A stretch of 64,000 bases of DNA from Candidatus Symbiobacter mobilis CR. Lineage in GTDB: Bacteria > Pseudomonadota > Gammaproteobacteria > Burkholderiales > Burkholderiaceae_C. Positions 55,382-63,917 of this stretch are shown one piece after another. Where the stretch lies: contig NC_022576.1 of NCBI RefSeq assembly GCF_000477435.1, positions 1,302,001 to 1,366,000 on the forward strand, in the 5' to 3' direction. The translations under genes and the position numbers were made by a program. The notes beneath the pieces are model-generated. The model made no database searches. It worked only from the letters and a program-made list of their open reading frames with translations, and had not been told where the DNA came from. Position 1 is the first letter of the stretch; each line of letters starts with the position of its first letter.

Positions 55382-55842
55382 GGCAACCGCTTGCTGTACT
55401 TCTTGAGCAACGCCCTGCGCTTGCTCTCGTAGTCCACCCAATACGCTGTGATCAGGCGGCGACATCCATCGCGGTAGCGTTTCATCACGATCACGTAATC
55501 GAAATGCTCTAGCCACACGTAGGTGTGCATATCACCATCGCCCTCTTCGTAATCCCATGCCTTGATCTCGGGCTGCACACAGTTGTCCAGCATGGGGCGC
55601 GCCCATGGCAAGCGCTCTGAGCGCCGGAAATCTGGCAGGCGGTTGCCAGAGCGCGGAGGGTCTTCTCGCTCAACCAGATGCCAAAAAATCAACTCTTTAC
55701 CCCGATCCTTTTCGGGGAAGAACCAAACCTCATGTCCGGCGTAGCACGCAGGCTGGCTCACAAAGTCGCGATGGAAATCGTGTACAAGGCTTCCATCACC
55801 TGTTCGCTCCACGGTGACATCGGGAACATGGCAGGCAACCAT
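55378..55842 (-). CDS. Unknown 154-residue protein of the accessory operon
   Basis: From ATG 55842 it gives about 154 residues; nothing upstream in frame is plausible because the DUF3800 gene ends at 55871. Features: HEVWFFPEKDRGKELIFWHL, RSERLPWARPMLDNC, WLEHFDYVIVMKRYRDGCRR and YWVDYESKRRALLKKYSKRL. The pattern (aromatic-rich core, W-L-E-x-F-D-Y, basic tail) resembles small phage- and island-associated proteins of unknown function, possibly toxin-like. No catalytic motif is recognised. It is coupled by ATGA to the next remnant. Confidence 0.6.
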   Translation of the reverse strand: MVACHVPDVTVERTGDGSLVHDFHRDFVSQPACYAGHEVWFFPEKDRGKELIFWHLVEREDPPRSGNRLPDFRRSERLPWARPMLDNCVQPEIKAWDYEEGDGDMHTYVWLEHFDYVIVMKRYRDGCRRLITAYWVDYESKRRALLKKYSKRLP

Positions 55843-55870
55843 GCAGGCGGCTTCATCACGGTCATGACGG

Positions 55871-56584
55871 CTACACCTGCCTTGGGCTAAACAAGAAGAT
55901 GTTGATCTTCTGCTCCCGCAACGGTGTGGAAAACGACAAACTACACCCCCATTTGCGCTCCAGATGCTCAAGCACCGCCACTTTGGCCGGGTTGCCCTGC
56001 AAATTGCGGTGACGGTAGGCCAGCGCCCCCGTCAAGTAATCCGCCACCTGCATCAACTCTGCTTCGTGAGAATGGATATTCTGGATATGCCCAATCATGT
56101 CGCTGGTAAAGTCATACACGTTATTACACAAAACCTCGCGCAATCGTTTCAGTTTCAGGCGGCTGCGCGTGTCTTTGATATCCAGATAAATCGCATACTG
56201 ACTGTCGGGCGACAAAATTTTGTTAAGCAGGGAAAACTGCATCTTGTAATAAAAAAGATCATGATCGCCCTGATTGAATGCCGCATGGTTCAATGCTTGC
56301 TTGTTCAATACCACCAAGCCCCGAAAATGCAGCGGTGATTCAGCCAAGAACCAATCAATGATTTCCAGGTAAAACGGCAATCGGGATTCGGAAGTTTTTG
56401 ACCATTTCAACTCCCCCCGCGCCCGATGCCGGGCTTTGATATCGCGTAGTTCTGCCCCCAAGCGGCGGGCATCGTCCTTCGGGCACCAGATCGCCCCCAG
56501 CACCATGATCGGTTGGCCGTCGTTTTCCAGATGGCAAGATTCATCGCAATACACGTTGTAGAGCGTTATCTTATCGATGGGCAT
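55871..56584 (-). CDS. DUF3800 family protein (second copy)
   Basis: A 237-residue protein starting MPIDKITLYNVYCDESCHLE, with LKWSKTSESRLPFYLEIIDW, YAIYLDIKDTRSRLKLKRLR and AELMQVADYLTGALAYRHRN of DUF3800. Acidic residues at the N-terminal DES and later IKDTRS/QVADY fit a two-metal nuclease site, from family fold prediction. TGATG overlap with a 39-codon mini-ORF and AGGAGAA supply its start. It is part of the AAA-PIN-ligase operon. Confidence 0.82.
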   Translation of the reverse strand: MPIDKITLYNVYCDESCHLENDGQPIMVLGAIWCPKDDARRLGAELRDIKARHRARGELKWSKTSESRLPFYLEIIDWFLAESPLHFRGLVVLNKQALNHAAFNQGDHDLFYYKMQFSLLNKILSPDSQYAIYLDIKDTRSRLKLKRLREVLCNNVYDFTSDMIGHIQNIHSHEAELMQVADYLTGALAYRHRNLQGNPAKVAVLEHLERKWGCSLSFSTPLREQKINIFLFSPRQV

Positions 56585-56703
56585 CAGCGCAATTCTCCTG
56601 TTTCCAATCGACCCCACGCCGCCGCCAGCATCTGCCATCCCAAACAGAATTCGTGCAGCTCTTTATTTTTGAGGCCGATGGTGATTCGTTGCACAGGGGT
56701 CAT
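56584..56703 (-). CDS. 39-codon coupled mini-ORF
   Basis: MTPVQRITIGLKNKELHEFC..LAAAWGRLETGELR. The start overlaps the ligase stop (ATGA at 56703) and its stop overlaps the DUF3800 ATG (TGATG). Its end (AWGRLETGEL) matches a segment upstream of the AAA gene (AWDRLEKGEF, about 59228-59260), so a duplicated cassette is present. Function unknown; it may be a translational coupler. Confidence 0.5.
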   Translation of the reverse strand: MTPVQRITIGLKNKELHEFCLGWQMLAAAWGRLETGELR

Positions 56704-57398
56704 TTCATCATCCCTGATGTATTGACAATGCGATTCCACTCCAGCGCCCGCTTACGCCAGTGGGTGTCGATGGCTTGCGTGAAATCGGGGCGAACCAGCT
56801 TGGCGCGGGCTTCACACCACTCGGGCGATTCCCGGCGAATCACCACACCCTCCAGGGAACCTTTGCGGTAATGACTCGCTTTCGTAACAACAAGCTGCTT
56901 GAGCGCGGTCACCGTGGTCTTGCCATGCAGCACTGGCGGCACAGTCACCAAACATGCGCTACTTGCCAGTGCATTGCGGCGCAGACTGCTCCAGAAACGG
57001 TCTGCAGAGCGGTCATACACATCAAAGAGCAGAAACCAGTCTGGCAGTGCCGCGTAATCCAGCGAATGGCGTGCGGCACACCATTCGCCGAACAGAATGA
57101 GGTTGGGTGCCAGTGCAGAACGCAGTGCTTCATCATGCTGCGCCAGCCATGCAGGCAAGCGGGCGAACTGCCCGGCGTGGGGCGCTGAAAGATACTGCCC
57201 TCGGTTCTGTGCTCGCAAACGGCCATCCGGGGAAAGAGACAGGCCGACGTTGGCCCCATCCAGCTTTTCCTCCACCGCCACATCACCAGCCAGAAGCGCC
57301 GTCACCTCATTGGGCAACAAGACCTTGTCGTCGCGTGGGGTGCCTTCGCCCAGCCAAGCAAGGTGCGGTGTGTGGGGGAAGCGGAAGAAGTCGGTCAT
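56700..57398 (-). CDS. RNA ligase-like nucleotidyltransferase
   Basis: A 232-residue ATP-dependent ligase of the Rnl2-like family: motif I VEEKLDGANVG with the adenylated Lys45, motif III ILFGEWCA, WFLLFDVYDR, motif IV LEGVVIRRES and motif V EARAKLVRPDF. All nucleotidyl motifs are present; only a short C-terminal tail follows. It could seal nicked or cleaved RNA. It lies 14 bp after the PIN gene in the operon. Confidence 0.87.
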   Translation of the reverse strand: MTDFFRFPHTPHLAWLGEGTPRDDKVLLPNEVTALLAGDVAVEEKLDGANVGLSLSPDGRLRAQNRGQYLSAPHAGQFARLPAWLAQHDEALRSALAPNLILFGEWCAARHSLDYAALPDWFLLFDVYDRSADRFWSSLRRNALASSACLVTVPPVLHGKTTVTALKQLVVTKASHYRKGSLEGVVIRRESPEWCEARAKLVRPDFTQAIDTHWRKRALEWNRIVNTSGMMK

Positions 57399-57412
57399 GT
57401 TGTGCCTCCCGT

Positions 57413-57940
57413 TCAGCGAGCCTTCTTGTCTGCATGTTTTTGCCGTGACCAGTCTTCAATGATCGGCTCTAATAAAACGCTGTTTGCCAGAAGATCACCT
57501 TCCCAATCATGCCAATCAGTGTCCCCGGCAAAAGCAACACATCCCTCGCCGTACTGCCTATGTGAATCTAGCGCAGCGGCCACCATTTTCTTGTCTGCGT
57601 CGTCATGAATCACTGCCAACAACGGCGGCTGCAAGATTCCATGACCATGCTCGTCATAAGCAACATTGACGTTATCAACGGCTGCGGTACTCCACTTGTG
57701 CATGACCACCTGAATCCCGAAATCATTAAAACCGAGTTTATTGTTGTACTCTTCATAAATGCCACCAGCCAAATCCAGCACCATCCGCGATGGACTAGAC
57801 TGAAATGCGTCGAGCCATTGCCATACCCGCATTCGCAGCTTCGGATCAGTGGGTGTTGCATCAATATCCTTGGGGTGAGTTGGGTCGGCCGCGCTGGCGG
57901 CAATCAGCACATTGGTATCCACCACATAACGTGCTCTCAT
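57413..57940 (-). CDS. PIN-domain nuclease-like protein
   Basis: A 175-residue protein starting MRARYVVDTNVLIAASAADP (Asp8), with IYEEYNNKLG, DDADKKMVAAALD and FAGDTDWHDWEGDL giving the acidic residues of a PIN ribonuclease. Its start overlaps the AAA gene stop (ATGA), so ATPase and nuclease are coupled. In other islands, AAA plus nuclease pairs are anti-phage systems; the target here, RNA or DNA, is unknown. Confidence 0.85.
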   Translation of the reverse strand: MRARYVVDTNVLIAASAADPTHPKDIDATPTDPKLRMRVWQWLDAFQSSPSRMVLDLAGGIYEEYNNKLGFNDFGIQVVMHKWSTAAVDNVNVAYDEHGHGILQPPLLAVIHDDADKKMVAAALDSHRQYGEGCVAFAGDTDWHDWEGDLLANSVLLEPIIEDWSRQKHADKKAR

Positions 57941-59223
57941 ACTTTGGCTTCCTGCTGACGGGTAAACATCAGGCGGGCTTGCTCACGGGTCTCGCCTAAC
58001 GCATCGCCAAAGAAACCTTCCGGCCAGTTTTTCACACGACCGAATTCGTCCAGTTCCAACTGACGCATGGAGGCAGTTTTATCCTTGCATTCCACAAAAT
58101 ACATAGCAGAATCGCTTGGTGTAATCTTCTGTTTGGCCATTAAAGTTTGCATGCGTCGGAACAGGTGTTCGGAATGCGTTTCGACAATAAACTGGACGTT
58201 TCTTTCTTGGCTTAATTCCACGAATAGCTCGGCCAATACAGACTGCGCCAATGGATGAAGATGAATTTCCGGCTCTTCAAGCATGATGGTGCTACCGCTC
58301 GGTGCAAGGTAGGCCAACGTCAGCACCGGCAATACTTGTGATATGCCAATACCCACATCACGCAAGTTTGCTTCGACTTCAGCGCGATGTATGACAACCT
58401 CATAGCGTGTGGAACGCCCCAATTGCTTCACTTCCAGTTTATCGGCGATCTTCATTCGCACCAACCATTTGGAAACCCCTTCGATGATGCGATTTTGATC
58501 TTCCCTCTTCATTAAGGCACTGGCCAAAAGTACATCAACGGCGCGATGACCATCGCTACCTATTCCGCCAGGATTGGCCTTATTCCAGACATAGTCCCGC
58601 TCAGGCTTTCTGCGCAACGGGCCAAGATAGACAATGTTTTCCAACTCGCGGCGAATGGATAAGCTCAAATCCTCCAACGTGGTTCCATCTTGTCCCAGCT
58701 TGGCAATTGCCTCTGCCGACAACGATACCGAACGTTCAGGGGCCAGATGACGCCCTTTATCTCGTGGTTGACTCTCATCATTTACTGTGACCGAGTAGGC
58801 GCCTTTTTCGCGGCGAACGGCCCGGAACTGGTGTACATTGGTTTTGAGAAGCCAATCCTGGATCACAACCCCCCCAGCCGAATTTTGGCCGTAACTACAG
58901 AATAAATCACCTTCTTTAACACGCAAGTCTGCGTGTGATTGAAAGCTAAAGCTCAATGAAAACTGACGAGGGTTCGACGTACCCTGGCGCAATACATTGT
59001 CAAAATCACCAAAATTAAAGATGTCGTTGGTTTCGTCGCCACCCAGATTCAAATGAATGCTGCGATCGGGTGACTGCACCGTCTGTTTGAGTAGCAACAG
59101 GCTTTGAATTAACGTTGATTTGCCGGATGAATTAGTGCCTAGTAACATGGTGACGGGCTTCAATACAACGTCACCTGTGTCTTGCCACGCCTTGAAATTA
59201 GTCAGTCTTAATCGGTTAAACAT
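57937..59223 (-). CDS. AAA/OLD-like ATPase with DUF3696-like C-terminus
   Basis: A 428-residue ABC-type ATPase: Walker A GTNSSGKSTLIQS (29-41), LSLSIRRELENIVYLGPLRR, signature-like DVGIGISQVLPVL, Walker B STIMLEEPEIHLHPLAQSV and H-loop IVETHSEHLFRRMQ. The C-terminus (WPEGFFGDALGETREQARLM) fits DUF3696. It is the first gene of the operon. AAGGAGAA precedes the ATG. Probably the sensor or motor of the cassette. Confidence 0.87.
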   Translation of the reverse strand: MFNRLRLTNFKAWQDTGDVVLKPVTMLLGTNSSGKSTLIQSLLLLKQTVQSPDRSIHLNLGGDETNDIFNFGDFDNVLRQGTSNPRQFSLSFSFQSHADLRVKEGDLFCSYGQNSAGGVVIQDWLLKTNVHQFRAVRREKGAYSVTVNDESQPRDKGRHLAPERSVSLSAEAIAKLGQDGTTLEDLSLSIRRELENIVYLGPLRRKPERDYVWNKANPGGIGSDGHRAVDVLLASALMKREDQNRIIEGVSKWLVRMKIADKLEVKQLGRSTRYEVVIHRAEVEANLRDVGIGISQVLPVLTLAYLAPSGSTIMLEEPEIHLHPLAQSVLAELFVELSQERNVQFIVETHSEHLFRRMQTLMAKQKITPSDSAMYFVECKDKTASMRQLELDEFGRVKNWPEGFFGDALGETREQARLMFTRQQEAKV

Positions 59224-59330
59224 AAGAGGAATTCTCCTTTTTCCAATCGATCCCACGCTTCCAGCACCAGCCTTTGCGTACGGTATTCGCCATATTCACG
59301 CTCTTCGTTTTTCTTCCACTCGTTCCCACG
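59205..59330 (-). other. Leader remnant upstream of the AAA gene
   Basis: A frame running EWKKNEEREYGEYRTQRLVL then EAWDRLEKGEFLL into the AAA start. Its end parallels the 39-codon mini-ORF (AWGRLETGEL) before DUF3800, and the nucleotide string GATTGGAAA-x-AGGAGAATT is shared by both. The 5' end is cut by a palindromic repeat. Confidence 0.45.
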
Positions 59331-59640
59331 CTCCAGCGTGGGAATGCAGCCCGCACCGCTCCAGCGGTGCAGCCTGTGCATCGTGGCAACGCAGGATGCA
59401 CAGGGCGATGGGGAATGCCATGTCTGGTATGGGTTGCCAAAGTTTTAAGGATGGGAGGATCGCCCAACCACCTTGCTGCGATGCCGAAGCTGTACCGGCG
59501 AACGCACACCCCGGATTCCGTTTCACTCCATCCGGGCTACGGGGTGGGCTGGGAGCGAGGGTGTATCGCCCTCGGGTATTTCGAGGGAAAGATGCCCTCG
59601 CTCCCAGGTTTTTGGCGCACATTCCACATCACTGTGCATT
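59316..59640. repeat. Cluster of nested palindromic repeats
   Basis: Successive hairpins: TTCCCACGCTCCAGCGTGGGAA (about 59323-59346), GCACCGCTCCAGCGGTGC (about 59358-59375), TGTGCATC..GATGCACA (about 59378-59406), and GGGAGCGAGGG..CCCTCGCTCCC (about 59549-59613). No gene in the 59224-59823 gap. These resemble the common dispersed palindromes found beside island genes in proteobacteria. Confidence 0.55.
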
Positions 59641-59823
59641 GCACCCGGGTTCGAGAACAAAAATTTGTAGCTGCTATCGTGTTCGGTTCCCATGGCCGAA
59701 TAGTAGGGCGTAACGGGCAAAACTGCCTACCATGTACCGTGCATTGATTGCGAGGGTTCGGCAAGGGATGCATCACTGCCCTTACCCCGCCAAATACCAA
59801 AAAATGTATGCATACGGTAGCCT

Positions 59824-60063
59824 TCAAGGGTGAGGGGGGGCAAAGAGGCATAGGTCAATCTGGTAAGGCAGCAGCAGATCGTCAAGCTGTGCTGCGGTAA
59901 GTTGGGGTGCCATCAGGGCGATGTCGATGTCCGAACCGGGACGGTAACGTGAACCGAACACCAAGGCACGCAAAATGGCCGGAGTGCGGGCAAATTCGGC
60001 ACAGAGTTGCTGACGTATGGCGGGACTCAGGCCGAATACGGAAGCGTCAGTCGGATTGAACAT
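59824..60063 (-). pseudogene. MNT-type nucleotidyltransferase, truncated
   Basis: A 79-residue remnant: LVFGSRYRPGSDIDIALMAP has lost residues between GSR and RPGSDID compared with the usual GSRARG-type motif, and the C-terminus is cut after LLPYQIDLCLF by a run of C's and a stop. It is paired (17-bp overlap) with a HEPN-like gene, so it represents a decayed HEPN-MNT toxin-antitoxin pair. Confidence 0.7.
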
Positions 60064-60490
60064 GGCGCAAGGCCTCCATGCGGTGCGCAAAGGCGACGAA
60101 GATCGACTCGTAGCAATGGTCAATCCATTCGACCAATTGGCGAGCAGTGACTTCATCATAGGTATAGGCCGATCGGTTGCGGCTTTTGATGGTGTCCATC
60201 CAGCCTTCGCCATCTTGTATCAATCCACGTTGGAAAGCTTCGCGGATGGCATCACGGGAACCTGTCAAGGTGACATTGCCCTGGTATTCAAAATAATCCT
60301 TCATCACCTTCCACCCGAGTTCCTGGGTGAATTCGAAGGCTTTGATCAAACCCAGTTGTTCCAGTTTGGAGAGAGATCGCTGGTGATGCAGGGCCACAGC
60401 GTCGTTCAGTTGCGCCAAGGCGCGGTTGTAGTTGGCCAGGCGTTGCTGCCAACGGATGTCTGGTACATCCATAGGTAGGGAATGTGTCAT
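60047..60490 (-). CDS. HEPN (HI0074-family) protein
   Basis: A 147-residue helical protein: LSKLEQLGLIKAFEFTQELG, KDYFEYQG, TGSRDAIREAFQRGLI and the catalytic-like RNRSAYTYDE. In active HEPN toxins the motif is R-x4-6-H (often RN..HTY); here the position after R104-x4 is Tyr109. It is followed by the truncated MNT gene. It may be inactive, consistent with the loss of its antitoxin. Confidence 0.75.
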   Translation of the reverse strand: MTHSLPMDVPDIRWQQRLANYNRALAQLNDAVALHHQRSLSKLEQLGLIKAFEFTQELGWKVMKDYFEYQGNVTLTGSRDAIREAFQRGLIQDGEGWMDTIKSRNRSAYTYDEVTARQLVEWIDHCYESIFVAFAHRMEALRHVQSD

Positions 60491-60505
60491 GACGTTCTTG
60501 CTATT

Positions 60506-60607
60506 AGGACTTACGCAAAACCACCCCAGCGTTGTTGTCCCGGCTTGCCGTACGTCTTGTACTGTCTGCGCCGGGACACCTAGCTGAACCGGCTTTGCGT
60601 AAGTCCT
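60506..60607. mobile_element. 102-bp MITE-like element
   Basis: Perfect 14-bp inverted ends AGGACTTACGCAAA (60506-60519) and TTTGCGTAAGTCCT (60594-60607). The interior holds a partial GTTGTCCCGGC / GCCGGGACACC palindrome. No reading frame. It lies directly before the HEPN start. Confidence 0.65.
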
Positions 60608-60722
60608 GAAACGAGCTGTACTCACTGACAAGTTGGTCACGGAAGCCAAATACGTTGTTCATCTTTACGTCCTTCCCTTGGGCGCACGGTAACCAAGCGC
60701 CGCCCCATCCGCTGCCCCCCTG

Positions 60723-61592
60723 CTACCGGTACACGTCCGGTTCCCCCACAGGGCGATTCTTGAAGCGCTTGTGTACCCAGTAGTACTGTTCCGGCATGGC
60801 ATCGATATAACCCTGCAAGCGCTCGTTCATCTGTACGGTATCGGCAATGGGATCGCCGCCGGGAAAGTCCGTCCATGCGGGCAGGATATGGATGTCGTAC
60901 CCGCGCCGCGTCATCTGGCTCACGACCGGGATGACCTGGGCCTTGGCCAATCGTGCGAAGCGGGACAAGCTGGGCACCGTCGCTGCGCTGACCCCGTAGA
61001 ACGGAACGAAGACGGACTCTTGCGGGCCGAAATTCATATCGGGTAGCAGATACAGCGGGTGCCCCTGGCGCAGCGAACCGACGATGGTGCGCACCCCATC
61101 GGCACGCCGAAACAACCGCACCGTGCCGAAACGTTGGCGGCCCTGCTGGATCCACCGATCCATTCCCGGGTTGGACTGCTGGGTGTAGATCGTCGTCCAG
61201 GAACGCGGCAATTGCTGGGTCATCGCCGTCCAGCCTGCATCGAGCCCGACGAAGTGCGGGGCGAACAGCACAGTGGGTTCATCCCCTTCTAGCGCAGCGA
61301 CTTCCCCACACAAGCGCAGCCGGTTGCGCACTACGCACGGCGAGCCGTGCCACAACCAGCTTCGATCCAGCCACGCCTGCGCAAAACGCACGAACACCCG
61401 CCGTGCCAACGAATGAATCTCGGCAGGGCTGCGCTGGGGAAAGCACAACCGCAGGTTCACGCAAACGATGTGCCGACGCTCACGCACTACCCCGTACAGC
61501 AGGTGGCCCAGCAGCCACCCCAGCGAACGGACCCAAGGCAAGGGGACATACGCCAACGCCCGCATCAGCGCAACCGTCAACCAGTTGCTCAT
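60723..61592 (-). CDS. lpxL: Lipid A biosynthesis acyltransferase (first)
   Basis: A 289-residue LpxL/LpxM-family enzyme that adds secondary acyl chains to lipid A. MSNWLTVALMRALAYVP start, NLRLCFPQRS, the catalytic H-x4-D in FAPHFVGLDAG, and the downstream PDMNFGPQESVFVPFYG. It overlaps the second acyltransferase by 4 bp. Paralogues of this kind lie beside metK in betaproteobacteria. Confidence 0.9.
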   Translation of the reverse strand: MSNWLTVALMRALAYVPLPWVRSLGWLLGHLLYGVVRERRHIVCVNLRLCFPQRSPAEIHSLARRVFVRFAQAWLDRSWLWHGSPCVVRNRLRLCGEVAALEGDEPTVLFAPHFVGLDAGWTAMTQQLPRSWTTIYTQQSNPGMDRWIQQGRQRFGTVRLFRRADGVRTIVGSLRQGHPLYLLPDMNFGPQESVFVPFYGVSAATVPSLSRFARLAKAQVIPVVSQMTRRGYDIHILPAWTDFPGGDPIADTVQMNERLQGYIDAMPEQYYWVHKRFKNRPVGEPDVYR

Positions 61593-62434
61593 GGCTTGGC
61601 GTCGGGGTGTGACACGTCTTCGGGCATTTTGTACCGTGCATATCCCCACAGGTATTGCCCAGGGCATTGCAGGATCAGGTGTTCCATCGCGACATTGATC
61701 TCGCGCACCGCATCTTCCAACGCTGCGGGCAGGCTGTGGAGTAGCGGGCACGCATGTACGCGGTACCCCCGCCCCCAGCCGAGCCGTTCCCCCCATACCA
61801 GTAAGACATGCGCGCCCGTATGCAGCGCCAGCCGCGCAGCCAGCGGGGACACATAGGCGTCACGCCCGAACACTGGTGCGATGATGCCCATGCCTGCCGG
61901 GGGCACCTGGTCGGGCAGCAGCCCCACGCACCCCCCACGGCGCAACGCCTGCACCAGTCTGCGCACCCCGGAAAGGTCGGTGGGCACTGCGCACATCCCC
62001 GGTCTGGTACGTGCCCCCTCGACGACTGCGCGCAGCCACGCCTTGCGCGGCGGGCGGAACAGTACTGTGATGGGGTGCTCTGCGCCAAAACGCGCCGCGA
62101 ATGCCTGCGCTGCCACCTCGAAACACCCCAGGTGCGGCGTCAACAACAGCAGCCCTTGGCCAGACTGCAAGGCGGACTCGATATGCGCTGCCCCCGTCCA
62201 TTCCACGGCAACGGGCTTGCCAAACCAGAGCCGAGGCAATTCCGCGACCATCTTGCCAGCTTCCCCCACCGCGCGCCAGCGTTCACGCCGCCCTACCCCA
62301 GCCTGCCCGGCATGAGAGAGATAGCGTTCGCGATAGGTGGCCGAACCCAGGTATGCAGCCCAACCCAACCCCCACCCCACGGCATGTAACAACCACAACG
62401 GGCAGTGGGACAGCAGTCGAAAAATGGCCTGCAT
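61589..62434 (-). CDS. Lipid A biosynthesis acyltransferase (second)
   Basis: A 281-residue acyltransferase with LLLLTPHLGCFEVAA holding the H-x4-E-type site, PITVLFRPPRKAWLRAV and LLPDQVPPAGMGIIAPVFGR. It is the upstream partner of the preceding gene in a two-gene unit, divergent from metK across 264 bp. Which acyl position each enzyme modifies is unknown. Confidence 0.88.
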   Translation of the reverse strand: MQAIFRLLSHCPLWLLHAVGWGLGWAAYLGSATYRERYLSHAGQAGVGRRERWRAVGEAGKMVAELPRLWFGKPVAVEWTGAAHIESALQSGQGLLLLTPHLGCFEVAAQAFAARFGAEHPITVLFRPPRKAWLRAVVEGARTRPGMCAVPTDLSGVRRLVQALRRGGCVGLLPDQVPPAGMGIIAPVFGRDAYVSPLAARLALHTGAHVLLVWGERLGWGRGYRVHACPLLHSLPAALEDAVREINVAMEHLILQCPGQYLWGYARYKMPEDVSHPDAKP

Positions 62435-62698
62435 CGCTGGACTACACTCGATTCGTCGCTGAGTTACGGAACTACTTGCAGGGCGACAACCCCACAAGGG
62501 CGGTGACTGGTGCCACTGCGCGGGCAGCCCCATCGGCTGCTTGGCAGGCTGTTTGGGCTAACCCCCTCAGGCAGCGCACCGGGGCCGCGATTGTGCCTTT
62601 CGGCCGGTTTTGCCGGCTTGCCTGCTAAAGCGTTCGCCAAAGCTCCCCGGGCCGTGGCAACGCCTGTTGCACCCCCCTCCATTCCAGGAGCTTTCATC

Positions 62699-63880
62699 AT
62701 GGCGAACGACTACCTCTTCACTTCCGAATCCGTCTCCGAAGGCCACCCCGACAAGGTGGCAGACCAAATTTCGGACGCAATCCTCGACGCGATCTTCGAG
62801 CAAGACCCCCGCAGCCGCGTCGCAGCGGAAACGCTGTGCAACACCGGGCTGGTCGTGCTGGCCGGGGAAATCACCACCAATGCGCACGTCGACTACATCG
62901 CGGTGGCGCGTGACACGATCCGGCGCATCGGCTACGACAACACGGAATACGGCATCGACTACAAGGGCTGCGCGGTACTCGTGGCCTACGACAGGCAGAG
63001 CAACGACATCGCCCAGGGGGTCGATCACGCAAGCGACGATCCCCTCGACGCCGGCGCCGGAGACCAGGGCCTGATGTTCGGCTACGCCTGCGACGAAACC
63101 CCGGAACTGATGCCTGCGCCGATCTACTACGCGCACCGCCTCGTCGAACGCCAGGCGCAATTGCGCAAGGACGGGCGCCTGCCCTTCCTGCGGCCCGATG
63201 CCAAAAGCCAGGTAACGATGCGTTATGTCGATGGCAAGCCGCATTCAATCGACACCATCGTCCTTTCTACGCAGCATGCCCCCGAAATGAGCCTGGGCAA
63301 CCGCATGACCGACGCCTTTTACGAAGCCGTGCGCGAGGAAATCATCCGGCCCGTGCTGCCCAAGGAATGGTTGACAGCCGACACCCGCTACCTGATCAAC
63401 CCCACGGGGCGTTTCGTCGTCGGCGGGCCGCAGGGCGACTGCGGGCTGACCGGGCGCAAGATCATCGTCGATACCTATGGTGGAGCCTGCCCCCATGGCG
63501 GCGGCGCGTTCAGTGGCAAAGACCCCTCCAAGGTCGATCGTTCCGCAGCCTACGCTGCGCGGTATGTGGCCAAAAACGTCGTTGCTGCAGGCTTGGCGCG
63601 CAAGTGCCAGGTGCAGGTGGCCTATGCCATCGGCGTGGCGCGTCCGATGAACATCACCGTATCCACGCAGGGGACGGGAGTGATTCCCGACGAAGCCATC
63701 GCCGAACTGGTTCACCAGCACTTCGACCTGCGCCCGCGCGGGATCATCGCGATGCTTGATCTGCTGCGCCCCATCTATACCAAGACCGCAGCCTACGGGC
63801 ACTTTGGCCGCGAGGAGCCGGAGTTCACATGGGAACGCACCGACCGCGCGGATGCCCTGCGCGCTGCGGCCGGGTTATGA
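62699..63880 (+). CDS. metK: S-adenosylmethionine synthase
   Basis: Makes S-adenosylmethionine from methionine and ATP. The 393-residue protein starts [20 protein letters not shown] and has [40 protein letters not shown] and [26 protein letters not shown] precedes the ATG. The 264 bp upstream carry no clear SAM or SAH riboswitch motif. Divergent from the acyltransferases. Confidence 0.97.
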   Translation: MANDYLFTSESVSEGHPDKVADQISDAILDAIFEQDPRSRVAAETLCNTGLVVLAGEITTNAHVDYIAVARDTIRRIGYDNTEYGIDYKGCAVLVAYDRQSNDIAQGVDHASDDPLDAGAGDQGLMFGYACDETPELMPAPIYYAHRLVERQAQLRKDGRLPFLRPDAKSQVTMRYVDGKPHSIDTIVLSTQHAPEMSLGNRMTDAFYEAVREEIIRPVLPKEWLTADTRYLINPTGRFVVGGPQGDCGLTGRKIIVDTYGGACPHGGGAFSGKDPSKVDRSAAYAARYVAKNVVAAGLARKCQVQVAYAIGVARPMNITVSTQGTGVIPDEAIAELVHQHFDLRPRGIIAMLDLLRPIYTKTAAYGHFGREEPEFTWERTDRADALRAAAGL

Positions 63881-63917
63881 CCCCCTGCACGACATCCTGC
63901 GCCCCACAAAGCCCGCC

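Noticed and set aside
59316..59640. CRISPR-like repeat cluster
   Set aside because: The repeats are different palindromes with irregular spacing, not direct repeats with uniform spacers.
62435..62698. Possible SAM or SAH riboswitch before metK
   Set aside because: Some G/C-rich pairing segments exist, but I could not align them to a known SAM/SAH core; a covariance search would decide.
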